A stretch of 64,000 bases of DNA from Paraferrimonas haliotis (GTDB lineage: Bacteria > Pseudomonadota > Gammaproteobacteria > Enterobacterales > Shewanellaceae), in the NCBI RefSeq assembly GCF_002282895.1, contig NZ_NRRB01000005.1, positions 180,271 through 244,270 of the forward strand. Direction: 5' to 3'. The notes under the pieces were generated by a model. It was not told the DNA's origin and made no database searches. It saw only the letters and a program-made list of their open reading frames with translations. Of this stretch, positions 44,573 through 54,288 are shown piece by piece; positions within the stretch are counted from its first letter, which is position 1; each line of letters opens with the position of its first letter. The position numbers and the translations under genes are program-made.

Positions 44573-45625
44573 ATGCTAAAAAGAACGGCCATTGCGATCG
44601 CTTTGAGCTCTTTGTTTTTCGCGGATGCAGCAGATGCTGTCACGTTGAAACAAAGTGATAATGGTGATTATGTTCGCTTGTACGGTGAAGTGGGTGTAGG
44701 GGGGCATTTTTTAACCAACCCTGATTATAACCACGATGAGTTTTACGACACCAAAGGTTATGTTGATGATAGTTTCGCGACCATGGGCATTACCGGTGAG
44801 CGCAGTCAATATCTCTACCGCTTAGAATTAGACTATCAACGTCGAAACTGGCGCGGCGGCGATGGTGAGTTTGAACTTGCTATCGACAAAATGTACGTCG
44901 GCTATCGTTTCGATGACCATCAATGGGTTCACTTTGGCTTAACAGATACAGCCTTCGATCGTTACGATCACTTTGGTGACTTTACCTTCAATAAATCGGT
45001 GGAAACGGGTGAAGCCGGTGACCAAGAGAATACCATCAAGTACGAAGCTCACTTCGAAAACCTCGTATATGGTGTTTCTTATTCCTATGAAGGCAAGCAC
45101 AAAAACGGTCAACTTCAAGGCGACATAGTCAACGGTTACCTAGGGTGGATGGGCGACTATTTCTCAGCCGTAATTGGTCTAGAAGGCCGCGGTGGCGCTG
45201 ATGGCATTTCTAAATATGGCGAACAGAAACTGGCCGGTCTAGGCATGCGAGTTAAAGTGCTGCCTAGTCTATTTTTCGGGCTAAATGGCTTTATTGAAGA
45301 TGAAGATTTAGCAACTCGTAAAAGTGGCGACGTTTATCTTGGCTACGAAACCTTCAGAAACTTTGGTGTAACGCTAACCAGCAAATACGAAGTCAATGCG
45401 GCTTGGGACATCATTGCTTCAGTCAATCACGAGCAATACGAAAGTTGGGACGTTGAAGGGCCTAACTACGATTACACCCAACTTCCTAGAGAGTTTGGTA
45501 AAGAGCGTCGCTGGGCCAGCCTAGGCTTCGATTACCGACCTGAGCGTGGAATCGTTCTATCACTTGAAGGCCGTGCAGGAGAAGCTCCTGAGGCGGTTTA
45601 TGCCTACGCTCGAATCTATTTCTAA
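44573..45625 (+). CDS. Outer-membrane porin, cassette 2
   Basis: A 350-residue porin, the paralogue of the cassette 1 porin: same length, signal peptide MLKRTAIAIALSSLFFADAADA, and the same aromatic terminus (AYARIYF). Long stretches are shared, including GYVDDSFATMG, ELDYQRRNWRGGDGEFELAIDK, DTAFDRYDHFGD and SYSYEGKHKNG. Differences are scattered through loops and strands rather than clustered, and codons differ widely at identical residues, so the copies are not a recent duplication. GGAAATAAG is its ribosome site. It heads the second porin-nuclease cassette and probably passes the products of these nucleases; that role is inferred from context. Confidence 0.87.
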   Translation: MLKRTAIAIALSSLFFADAADAVTLKQSDNGDYVRLYGEVGVGGHFLTNPDYNHDEFYDTKGYVDDSFATMGITGERSQYLYRLELDYQRRNWRGGDGEFELAIDKMYVGYRFDDHQWVHFGLTDTAFDRYDHFGDFTFNKSVETGEAGDQENTIKYEAHFENLVYGVSYSYEGKHKNGQLQGDIVNGYLGWMGDYFSAVIGLEGRGGADGISKYGEQKLAGLGMRVKVLPSLFFGLNGFIEDEDLATRKSGDVYLGYETFRNFGVTLTSKYEVNAAWDIIASVNHEQYESWDVEGPNYDYTQLPREFGKERRWASLGFDYRPERGIVLSLEGRAGEAPEAVYAYARIYF

Positions 45626-45659
45626 TTCGATTGCCAGCTAAAAAATGAAAGAGTTTACT

Positions 45660-48600
45660 ATGAAAAAAAGTTTACTTTGTCTGGCGGTCGCCAGCTTAAT
45701 GAGTACCAGTGCTTTTGCGGGTGTTAACGATCTGCTAATCACAGAAATGGTACAAAAAGATTTTGGGGCGGAGCTTGGCTCTGTTGAAATTACCAACACC
45801 AGTGCTACTGAAGCCTTTACCTTTACCGATACTACGGCAGCGTATATGCGTGCTAATGGTCGATTTGACAATCTCATGTTAAACGCCAACGGTAATCCAA
45901 TTCTATCCGGTTATACCTTACAACCGGGTCAGTCAGTTGTTGTATTGCATAAAGATGCGAGCGACGAGTACAAGAACATTATTACCGCTAACGGCGGTAT
46001 TTATGTGATTGGCGAAGGCGATCCAAATACCAGCTTTTCCGATTTCTATCTAAGCGGTAATGATGGCTTCTTTATTAAGGATGGCGATACGGTTATTGAC
46101 CGCGTAGGCGATCCGGATAACGGCAACGTTTGGGCGCCTGACACCACCTTGCGTCGTCGACAAGATGTGGATGGTAACGCACCTCAGCCAAGCAATAATT
46201 ACGATGCTTCGCAATGGCAAGTTATAAGCCCGCTTGATAAATCTGATGTTGGTGCCCCGAATCTAGCAGACCCTTACGTACCGTTTGTTTGTGCCGATTT
46301 AGTAACCATTGGCGAGATTCAAGGACCGGGCTCCGAATCTCCTCTTAAAGGTCAAACGGTCGCTGTTCAAGGTGTGGTCAGTGCGTTTGTGAACCTGCCT
46401 AAAAAAGGGTTCTACCTAAGAGATCTAGTTTCTGACAATAATCCGCTTACTTCTGACGGTATCTTTGTAGAGAGTAGCAAAGCCAACAGCACCTTGGTTG
46501 GGCAAACCTTATGCCTTGGCAGTGAAGTACAAGAGTCCTTTGGTCAAACGCAGCTCAGCGCAGAAAGCTGGGATGTCATCGACAGTGGTTTCACGCCAAC
46601 GGTTGCCACTGAAATCGAAGTGTTAGAGTCCGATAATGGCTCTTTTGCGACAACGCTTGAACGCTACGAAGGCATGCTAGTACGCTTGCCTGAGGACATG
46701 AATCCGTTGTTGGATGGCGAGCAAAACATGCGCGTTTCGCGTACCTTTAGCTTTAACTACGACAGCTTCCGCAACAACATGACTTTGGCTTATAAGCGTC
46801 CGAATGTGCAACCAAACCAATTGCATGTTGCAGGCTCGCCGGAATCAAAAGCTGCGGCTGCGCAAAACAACGATTATCGTCTGATTGTTGAAAGCTCCAG
46901 TCGTGCCGGTAACGGTGACATTCCATACTTCCCTGATTTTGGTGTGGATCCGCATCAAAACCACATTCGCATTAACGACAGTGTTGTGGGTATGGAAGGT
47001 GTTGTTAGCTACGGTTTTGGTGACTACCACTTAACCGTAACCAACACGCTAAAAAGCCATAACTTTATTAAGAATGATCCTCGCAGCACTACACCTACGA
47101 TTGACGAAACCGTTGCACCAGATCATTTCTCTGTTCGCATCGCAAGTTTCAACTTGTTTAACTACTTCAACTCGCCGTTTGGCGGTGCCCAAAACCAATT
47201 TGGACAAAGCCGTGGTGCCGATACTTACCTTGAGTTCACTCAACAAAAAGCCAAATTAGTTGAAGCGATTCGCGCGTTAGATTCCGATGCGGTTGCGTTG
47301 ATGGAAATGGAAAACAACGGTTTTGGATTAACCAGTGCCATTGCCGATCTCGTGAACGAAGTAAACGTGTTCTACAACGACGAATGGGCAAACAACCACG
47401 ATAAACCAAACTCAACGGAAAACCGTTACGTGTTTGTTGGGTTTGACCACAACGGTAACCAAATTCTAGACGAGCTTGACGCACTAGGCTCAGACGCGAT
47501 TGCAACCGGAATTATCTATCGTCCTGCAAAGTTAAGCATTGAGCGCACTCGGGTTGTGACTATGCCACAACAAAAAGCGCCAACCATTGTTAACGACAAC
47601 AACGAAGTCATTAAAGACGGTCGTGATGAAATTTTAGAAAGCGGACAAAATTACCATCGTGATGCCTTGGTTACTACCTTCTTAGTTAACCAAACCGGTA
47701 AGCGTTTGACCCTTGCGGTAAACCACTTCAAGTCCAAAGGTTCCACCTGTTGGGAAGATTGGCAAGGTGTTGAGTTTGGAGACGCTACAGTGTGGACCAA
47801 AGATGCACCTGACCTCGATTTCCAAGGTTCATGTGCGGAGTTTCGTGTCGCAGGTGCAGTGCAACTTGCTGAAGAACTCGAAACTGTGGTTGGTGATAAG
47901 ATCATCCTTGGTGACTTGAACTCTTACGCTCAAGAAGACGCCATGTTGGTGTTAACCGATAATCCGCGTAACAAAACCCTAGAGACCGCAAGCCACACCT
48001 TCATTGGTCATAAACCTCAGTTCAATATGGATGGTTCTCCGGTTCAGATTGCTCACAGTTATGGTTACATTGACATTATTTCTAAATTGTATGCCCAACA
48101 AGGAAGAGTCTCTTGGAGCTACTCATATAACGATGAAGTGGGTTCATTGGACCATATCTTGATTTCTCCATCGTTAGAAGGGCGAGTAATTGATGCGGCG
48201 GATTGGCATATTAACGCGGCCGAATCCAACTTGTACGATTACAACCAAGAATATAAAGACGCTCAAGATGGCGTCGAGCATAAGTTCTTCCGTCCTGACT
48301 TGTTCCGCTCTTCAGATCATGATCCGGCTCTGTTGACCTTAAGCTACTTACCCGGTGAAGCGGATGCTGATCGTCCAATGTATCTGACCAAGCTTAACAA
48401 GCTGCTTAAGGTGCCTTATCAAATCCCTGCTGGTGTTGAAACCTTAACCGGGGATGTAGCGACGGTTAAATTGACTCAAAAACACGACGATGAACAACTC
48501 GATCTTGGCCAGCTGGTTGAGCCCGACGTGGTATTGCGTCGTGATGGCGTTGAGCTGGTTAACTTCGAAGTATTCGGCGCTCCATCCGCTCATTACTATG

Positions 48601-48797
48601 CGACATTTCAATTGCTGCGTAATGACGAAGTGGTTCCAGGCTCTGAAGTTACTGTTGAGGTACAGATAGCGAACCGAGATTCCTTGGTCGCTCAAATCAA
48701 ACGCGAAGACAAAGACTACACAGGTGGAACAACCGGCTTACTGAGCTTGTTGTCACTACTTGGTTTGGCCTTGTTGCGTCGTCGCAGCGTCCACTAA
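45660..48797 (+). CDS. ExeM/NucH-type secreted nuclease with GlyGly-CTERM tail, cassette 2
   Basis: A 1045-residue paralogue of the cassette 1 nuclease with the same domain order. It has a signal peptide ending STSAFA, a lamin-tail-like domain with GVNDLLITEMVQKD, and an OB-fold region with VAVQGVVSAFVNLPKKGFYLRD. The catalytic domain keeps ALMEMENNGFG, ILGDLNSYAQEDA, SLDHILISPSL and SSDHDPALL, so activity is expected. The GlyGly-CTERM tail (TGGTTGLLSLLSLLGLALLRRR) differs in detail from copy 1. The ATG at 45660 gives the same length as copy 1 and has GAAAGAG before it; an in-frame ATG at 45645 is the alternative. DNA differs at many synonymous positions from copy 1. Confidence 0.88.
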   Translation: MKKSLLCLAVASLMSTSAFAGVNDLLITEMVQKDFGAELGSVEITNTSATEAFTFTDTTAAYMRANGRFDNLMLNANGNPILSGYTLQPGQSVVVLHKDASDEYKNIITANGGIYVIGEGDPNTSFSDFYLSGNDGFFIKDGDTVIDRVGDPDNGNVWAPDTTLRRRQDVDGNAPQPSNNYDASQWQVISPLDKSDVGAPNLADPYVPFVCADLVTIGEIQGPGSESPLKGQTVAVQGVVSAFVNLPKKGFYLRDLVSDNNPLTSDGIFVESSKANSTLVGQTLCLGSEVQESFGQTQLSAESWDVIDSGFTPTVATEIEVLESDNGSFATTLERYEGMLVRLPEDMNPLLDGEQNMRVSRTFSFNYDSFRNNMTLAYKRPNVQPNQLHVAGSPESKAAAAQNNDYRLIVESSSRAGNGDIPYFPDFGVDPHQNHIRINDSVVGMEGVVSYGFGDYHLTVTNTLKSHNFIKNDPRSTTPTIDETVAPDHFSVRIASFNLFNYFNSPFGGAQNQFGQSRGADTYLEFTQQKAKLVEAIRALDSDAVALMEMENNGFGLTSAIADLVNEVNVFYNDEWANNHDKPNSTENRYVFVGFDHNGNQILDELDALGSDAIATGIIYRPAKLSIERTRVVTMPQQKAPTIVNDNNEVIKDGRDEILESGQNYHRDALVTTFLVNQTGKRLTLAVNHFKSKGSTCWEDWQGVEFGDATVWTKDAPDLDFQGSCAEFRVAGAVQLAEELETVVGDKIILGDLNSYAQEDAMLVLTDNPRNKTLETASHTFIGHKPQFNMDGSPVQIAHSYGYIDIISKLYAQQGRVSWSYSYNDEVGSLDHILISPSLEGRVIDAADWHINAAESNLYDYNQEYKDAQDGVEHKFFRPDLFRSSDHDPALLTLSYLPGEADADRPMYLTKLNKLLKVPYQIPAGVETLTGDVATVKLTQKHDDEQLDLGQLVEPDVVLRRDGVELVNFEVFGAPSAHYYATFQLLRNDEVVPGSEVTVEVQIANRDSLVAQIKREDKDYTGGTTGLLSLLSLLGLALLRRRSVH

Positions 48798-48811
48798 CTC
48801 ATTTACCGGCT

Positions 48812-48837
48812 AAGCGCACTGTACCCGCAGTGCGCTT
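48812..48837 (+). terminator. Intercistronic hairpin between the cassette 2 nuclease genes
   Basis: AAGCGCACTG (48812-48821) pairs perfectly with CAGTGCGCTT (48828-48837) around TACCCG. No T tract follows, so processing or mRNA protection is more likely than termination. It occupies the same gap as the cassette 1 hairpin but has a different sequence. Confidence 0.6.
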
Positions 48838-48865
48838 GACACTAACGAAGTAAAAAGAATTGATT

Positions 48866-51487
48866 ATGAAAAAGAAAATCAGTGCATTAGCAACCAGTGT
48901 GGCGGTGCTGTTAGCAAGCGTTTCCAGTGCTGCCCATGCTAACCTTGTTATTACTGAATACATCGAAGGCAGTAGTAACAATAAAGCCGTAGAAATATCT
49001 AACTTGGGCAATAGCACTATTGATTTAGATGCCTCTGAGTACGTGCTAACGCTCTACAGTAACGGAGCAGGCTTAGATAAACCGGGCAACAAAGCTACAC
49101 TTACCGGTAATTTAGCACCGGGAGAGAGTGTGGTTTTCCATAACTCGGGTGCTGCGGATGAGTTCAAAATTGGTACCGCATCTAACGTAACTTGGTTTAA
49201 TGGAGATGATGCTTTAGTACTATCAAAAGACGGCGTTGCGATTGACCGGTTTGGGCGCGTTGGGGAGCGACCAAGCGGAGAATGGTTAGACCCGAATGAC
49301 CCAGATTTCTCATCAAAAGACAAAACCTTACGTCGTAAAAGCAGCGTAACCAGTGGCGATACCGACGTAACAGGGGAGTTTCCTGGGGCGAACAACGAGT
49401 GGGTTACCTTTGATATCAACACCAGTGACGGTCTTGGCTGTCCAGGCGAAGGGGCGTGTGGCGCTTCTGCAGGTCCTGGCTCGTTGATCATCACCGAGTA
49501 CATTGAAGGAACGTCAAATAATAAAGCCATTGAGCTTTCAAACGTTGGTGGTGAAGCGCTTGATTTGGATGCCTCTGAGTACAAGCTAGTACTGTATTTT
49601 AACGGTCAAACCACTCCGGGCAACTCAGAAACTCTATCCGGAATGTTGGAGCCAGGTGCCTCAATCGTTTTCCATCATGCCAGTGCGGCGGACGAGTTTA
49701 AAATCGGTAAAGCATCTAACGTTGTTTGGTTTAACGGTGACGATGCGGTAGTACTCTATCAAGACGATGTTGTGATTGACCGTATTGGGCGCTTGGGTGA
49801 ACGACCTAAAGACGAATGGCTCGATCCAAATGACCCGAACTTCTCCACCAAAGATAAAACGCTGCGTCGTAAAGACAGCATTAAAGTGGGTGAAACCGAT
49901 GCAACAGCACCGTTCCCAGGTGATGACAATCAGTGGGTTACTTTCCCGGTTAATACCGCTGATGGTTTAGGTTGCATGGGCGAATCGGCCTGTGATGAGC
50001 CTCCTGTAGTGCCAGACCCAGATCCAGAAGGTCCGTGTAATAACTGTGAAGAGCTAGATCCGGTTGCTGACCCGAATACCTTCGATCCAAACGTCTACTA
50101 CTCAGAAATTCTTAATGGCAACTTCGATTCTCCTGAAGCCATGAGAGCTAAGATTTCAGAAGTCATTGCCAAAGATCAACATCGCTTAACCTATAAGCAA
50201 GTTTGGACGGTTATGTTGTACTCGGACAAAGATCCAAATAATGAAAAGAGCATTATCGAGATCTACACAGGCAACAGCCGCAGTAACTACCATAATGGCA
50301 GCGGTCAAGATGTCTGGAATCGCGAACACGTTTGGGCGAAGAGCCATGGTTTCCCGAGCGAGTCTCAGCTAGGTTATGTGGATGCGCACCATTTACGTCC
50401 AGCGAATGCTCGAGTGAATACCATCCGCAGCAACTACGATTTCGATTGGTGTAGCGATACCGGTCGTGAAGTCGATGGCGCACCGGGCAACTACGTGGAT
50501 TCAACTCGCCGTTGCTTCGAACCTCGTGACGAAGTGAAAGGTGATATTGCTCGTATGATCCTGTACATGGATACCCGTTATCAAGGGGCGAGTAGCGACG
50601 GTAACATGCCGAACTTAATTGCGGTTGACCGGTATACCACAACTGAAGAGTTAGCAGCCAATGCGCCTATCCACGGTAAGCTATGTACTTTATACACTTG
50701 GCATCAGCAGGATCCTGTAGACGAAGTGGATCAACGCCGTAACGATGGCGTTTACACTTATCAAGGCAACCGCAACCCGTACATCGATAATCCGGATTGG
50801 GTTCAACAGGTATACGGTGATCAATGTGGCGACTCTCCAAATCCTGAACTTGACGTAGATTTCGTCATTGCAGCACCGGCCGATGTTTACGAAGAGCAAG
50901 CCTTTTCCATTGATGCGTCACAAACCACCGCAGTTGATGGCTCCGCTCTGACGTTCAAGTGGGAGCAGTTAATTGGACCTGCATTGGACTTCGATGCTGA
51001 GCAAGCGCAACTTTCGCTCATGGCGCCAGAAGTGAATGCTGATACCGAATTGCAGTTTAAGCTAACGGTCAGCGATGGAACCCATCAAGCCACTCATGTA
51101 GTTACTGTGATTGTTCTAAATGTTCCTCTGCAGGTGTACGTAAGTTTCGATGGAAATACCAACCTAAACGAAGCGGACAGTACAACCATTACCGCTACCG
51201 TTGCTAATGCACCGGATGATGTCACTTACCAATGGCAACAAATATCTGGCGAATTTGCAGACTATGATTCCAGCGGTTTGGTATTAAATGTGACGGCGCC
51301 AAGCGTCGCCTTAGACCAAGACTTAGTCTTTGCACTCATCATAAGCGATGGTGTCGAGCAAGTGACAGAAACGGTTGCAATCTCGGTCAGCAATGGTCCG
51401 CAAAGCGGCTGGACTAAGCCAGACGGCGCCGGTAGCTTTGGCCTTGGTTTATTGTTCTTGCTGCCTTTAGCGCTACGTCGTCGCTAA
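48866..51487 (+). CDS. Endonuclease I with two lamin-tail domains and GlyGly-CTERM tail, cassette 2
   Basis: An 873-residue paralogue of the cassette 1 endonuclease I. It has a signal peptide (to about 25), lamin-tail domains starting LVITEYIEGSSNNKAVEISN and LIITEYIEGTSNNKAIELSN, and the catalytic domain with NREHVWAKSHGFP near 485, DAHHLRPANARVNTIRSNYDF, and its Cys residues. Two Ig/PKD-like domains (with TFKWEQLIGP and TYQWQQISGE) and a GAGSFGLGLLFLLPLAL-type GlyGly-CTERM tail follow. The catalytic His/Asn pattern is intact. The ATG at 48866 is preferred to a TTG at 48860. A terminator at 51513-51550 ends the cassette. Confidence 0.88.
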   Translation: MKKKISALATSVAVLLASVSSAAHANLVITEYIEGSSNNKAVEISNLGNSTIDLDASEYVLTLYSNGAGLDKPGNKATLTGNLAPGESVVFHNSGAADEFKIGTASNVTWFNGDDALVLSKDGVAIDRFGRVGERPSGEWLDPNDPDFSSKDKTLRRKSSVTSGDTDVTGEFPGANNEWVTFDINTSDGLGCPGEGACGASAGPGSLIITEYIEGTSNNKAIELSNVGGEALDLDASEYKLVLYFNGQTTPGNSETLSGMLEPGASIVFHHASAADEFKIGKASNVVWFNGDDAVVLYQDDVVIDRIGRLGERPKDEWLDPNDPNFSTKDKTLRRKDSIKVGETDATAPFPGDDNQWVTFPVNTADGLGCMGESACDEPPVVPDPDPEGPCNNCEELDPVADPNTFDPNVYYSEILNGNFDSPEAMRAKISEVIAKDQHRLTYKQVWTVMLYSDKDPNNEKSIIEIYTGNSRSNYHNGSGQDVWNREHVWAKSHGFPSESQLGYVDAHHLRPANARVNTIRSNYDFDWCSDTGREVDGAPGNYVDSTRRCFEPRDEVKGDIARMILYMDTRYQGASSDGNMPNLIAVDRYTTTEELAANAPIHGKLCTLYTWHQQDPVDEVDQRRNDGVYTYQGNRNPYIDNPDWVQQVYGDQCGDSPNPELDVDFVIAAPADVYEEQAFSIDASQTTAVDGSALTFKWEQLIGPALDFDAEQAQLSLMAPEVNADTELQFKLTVSDGTHQATHVVTVIVLNVPLQVYVSFDGNTNLNEADSTTITATVANAPDDVTYQWQQISGEFADYDSSGLVLNVTAPSVALDQDLVFALIISDGVEQVTETVAISVSNGPQSGWTKPDGAGSFGLGLLFLLPLALRRR

Positions 51488-51512
51488 ATAGTTAACGGGC
51501 TGCTTTTTAAAG

Positions 51513-51550
51513 CCAGCGATAAGAGTGCTAACTCTGTCGCTGGTTTTTTT
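51513..51550 (+). terminator. Rho-independent terminator after cassette 2
   Basis: CCAGCGA (51513-51519) pairs with TCGCTGG (51537-51543); an inner AGAGT/ACTCT stem extends it, and seven T follow. Confidence 0.88.
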
Positions 51551-51646
51551 ATGCCTTGTATAAAAAATCTCCGCTTTCCCTTTTGCTGAAATACCCTTAT
51601 GTTAACTGTTAACAATATTTTTAGTTGATAGCTAAGGAAGGCCGCG

Positions 51647-54172
51647 ATGCAATGGCTACGTATAATGATTGTTGTGCTTGCAACTTTTACCCATTCAAGT
51701 TGTGTTTATGCTCAGCTTAATGCAAGCGACTCTCATCACTCGTTTAATCAGCGGTGGATGTTTATAGAAGGTGATGATGTACGCTATAGCAACAACGGTT
51801 ACGATGACAGCCACTGGCAAACGGTCGATTTGCCTCACGACTGGAGTATAAAAGCAGGTTTTGATCAAGCTTATGATGGCGCGACCGCATACTTACCAGG
51901 TGGTGTTGGCTGGTATCGAAAAACCTTTGATGTACAGCAGAGCCAACGAGATAAGCTGTTTTATTTGTATTTCGATGGCGTTTACGCAAACAGCGAAGTT
52001 TGGGTTAACGGCAAAAAACTTGGCGGACGGATTAACGGATACTCGCCGTTTTATATCGACATAACCAATGCGTTGACCGTCGAAAAACCAAACCTTATCG
52101 CAGTCAAGGTTGATCATAGCCGTTATATAGACAGCCGCTGGTATACGGGCTCCGGAATCTATCGTAACGTCGAATTAAGGGTAACTGACCCGCTCAATAT
52201 CCCAATTTGGGGAACATTTGTTACCACTGATAAGGTGTCAAAAGATAAGGCTGACGTTTCTATTGAAGTCGAAATAGACAATCGATATTCACATATAAAA
52301 CAATTGGAACTGTTAACGCGGATAACCGATGCAAAGGGTAATCAATACCGCTTAGTCAACAAAAATATAAGTATCGATGCCAATTCAAGCGATCGCTTTC
52401 TTCAATCCACCACGATAGAAAACCCAATTCTTTGGGATATTGATTCGCCCCATCTTTACCAAGCCGAAACCGAACTGATAGTGGATGGAAAAACCATCGC
52501 TAGTTACCATACTCGCTTTGGCATTCGAAGCTTTCACTTCGATAGCGAACACGGTTTTAGCCTTAATGGGCGCTCGTTAAAGATTAAAGGTGTTAACTTG
52601 CATCACGATGCCGGGTTGGTTGGCACTGCGGTGCCTAAAAAAGTCTGGTATCGACGACTACAACGCTTAAAGGACGCTGGTGTTAATGCGATTCGTACTG
52701 CTCATAATCCAGCTTCTAGCGAGTTTCTTGATTTGTGCGATGAAATGGGCTTCCTTGTGCAAGCTGAAATTTTTGACGAGTGGGATAACCCCAAAGATAA
52801 GCGATTAAATCAATGGGAGCGTCATAGTGACGATATTAGCCGAGGCTATGCAGAGGTGTTTCAACTTGAAGCACAAGCGGATTTAAAAGATGCAATTTTA
52901 CGGGACAGAAACCACCCCTCCATTATTATGTGGAGCATTGGCAATGAAATTGAATGGACTTATCCAAGGTACAAAGCCGCAACCGGTTATTTCGATATGA
53001 ACGCCAAGGGTAACTATTTCTATAACCCTCCTTTTATTTCGCCAGAAGCCATCAACAAGCGATTTCACGATAGCGAGGAGGGCAAATATGTGCTGGCTAA
53101 GACGGCCAACAAGTTGTCTCGATGGGTAAAGGAAGTCGACACCACAAGACCCGTTACGGCCAATTTGATTTTGCCTTCAGTGAGCCATATTTCAGGCTAC
53201 ACCGATGCGCTTGATGTCATTGGTTATAGTTATCGACGTGTTATCTATGATTATGGTCACAGGTTGTTTCCCGGTAAGCCGATTATGGGATCCGAAAACG
53301 TAGTACAGTGGCACGAATGGAAGGCCATCGAAGAGCGTGATTTTATAGCCGGTACCTTTTTATGGACGGGTATCGATTATTTAGGCGAGGCGCACAATGC
53401 TTGGCCTCGAAAGAGTACCGAAAGTGGTATGTTAGACACCGCCGGGTTCACCAAGCCGTCTTATCACATGATAAAATCCCTATGGTCCGATAAACCCCAC
53501 GTATACATTTCAAGTCAGGTTGAAGAAAAGTCGCTATATCGCAGCAACGCTGATGGTGATGTAGTAGAGCGAGAGCCCGGTGCCTGGCAACAACGAGTTT
53601 GGATTTGGCAAGACGTCAATCGCCATTGGAACTACCCCAATCAAGCACCTGTGATTGTTGAGGTCCTGAGTAACTGCGATTCGGTTGAGTTGTTTGTAAA
53701 TAAGGTATCGTTAGGCATTCAAAAGCAATCTGACAATCCCGATCGAATACTGAAATGGTTTACCCCATTTGAAGCAGGCACGATCGAGGCCAAGGGAGTA
53801 GGGGCGTGCCAAGCGAGCGACAGCATCACCACGTCCAATAATGCCAATCAGATTCAACTTAGCGCTGATACTCACGGATTGTCACTGGTGAAAGATGAAA
53901 TAGCGCACATTGAGGTACAACTGCTGGATAGCCAAAGCAATCCGGTACGACATCAAGAGCACCGCATTGAATTTGTGGTTTCAAGCAATCTCGAGATAAT
54001 CGGAGTTGATAATGGCAACAGCGCTACCATGGAAACCTATCATAGCAACCAATTAACGACGCATTTAGGACGAGCGTTGTTAATTGTTAGAGCTAAGGAG
54101 GGCGGTATAAGCTCGGTGGCCGTTAAAGCTCAGGGCATTCAATCCAATGAAATAACCTTTAACCGTCAATAA
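51647..54172 (+). CDS. Secreted glycoside hydrolase family 2 (beta-galactosidase-like)
   Basis: An 841-residue GH2 enzyme. A signal peptide (about 1-22) precedes the sugar-binding jelly-roll domain (DLPHDWSIKAGFDQ, YLPGGVGWYRKTF) and an Ig-like domain. The catalytic barrel has VNLHHDAGLVGTAV, NAIRTAHNPAS, the acid/base E434 in SIGNEIEW and the nucleophile E550 in GSENVVQW. C-terminal Ig-like domains (from about 680) follow the pattern of exo-acting bacterial GH2 proteins; this group contains beta-galactosidases and related glycosidases. AAGGAAGG is its ribosome site. It stands between the nuclease cassettes and an ENPP phosphodiesterase. The substrate cannot be read from sequence; a marine polysaccharide or DNA-associated matrix glycan is possible. 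Confidence 0.85.
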   Translation: MQWLRIMIVVLATFTHSSCVYAQLNASDSHHSFNQRWMFIEGDDVRYSNNGYDDSHWQTVDLPHDWSIKAGFDQAYDGATAYLPGGVGWYRKTFDVQQSQRDKLFYLYFDGVYANSEVWVNGKKLGGRINGYSPFYIDITNALTVEKPNLIAVKVDHSRYIDSRWYTGSGIYRNVELRVTDPLNIPIWGTFVTTDKVSKDKADVSIEVEIDNRYSHIKQLELLTRITDAKGNQYRLVNKNISIDANSSDRFLQSTTIENPILWDIDSPHLYQAETELIVDGKTIASYHTRFGIRSFHFDSEHGFSLNGRSLKIKGVNLHHDAGLVGTAVPKKVWYRRLQRLKDAGVNAIRTAHNPASSEFLDLCDEMGFLVQAEIFDEWDNPKDKRLNQWERHSDDISRGYAEVFQLEAQADLKDAILRDRNHPSIIMWSIGNEIEWTYPRYKAATGYFDMNAKGNYFYNPPFISPEAINKRFHDSEEGKYVLAKTANKLSRWVKEVDTTRPVTANLILPSVSHISGYTDALDVIGYSYRRVIYDYGHRLFPGKPIMGSENVVQWHEWKAIEERDFIAGTFLWTGIDYLGEAHNAWPRKSTESGMLDTAGFTKPSYHMIKSLWSDKPHVYISSQVEEKSLYRSNADGDVVEREPGAWQQRVWIWQDVNRHWNYPNQAPVIVEVLSNCDSVELFVNKVSLGIQKQSDNPDRILKWFTPFEAGTIEAKGVGACQASDSITTSNNANQIQLSADTHGLSLVKDEIAHIEVQLLDSQSNPVRHQEHRIEFVVSSNLEIIGVDNGNSATMETYHSNQLTTHLGRALLIVRAKEGGISSVAVKAQGIQSNEITFNRQ

Positions 54173-54288
54173 TTTGATGGGAGTTGGGTATTGAGTGTGG
54201 GCTCTGTACTTGTGCGCCTTATCAGCATACTATCGTGCACAGAAAACGCGTGACCATAACAAACTAAGCTAATCGCTGTTGAGATTTT

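Noticed and set aside
36989..51487. The tandem cassettes as a recent duplication or assembly artefact
   Set aside because: Synonymous differences are frequent over the whole length and the intergenic regions are unrelated, so an assembly duplicate can be excluded.
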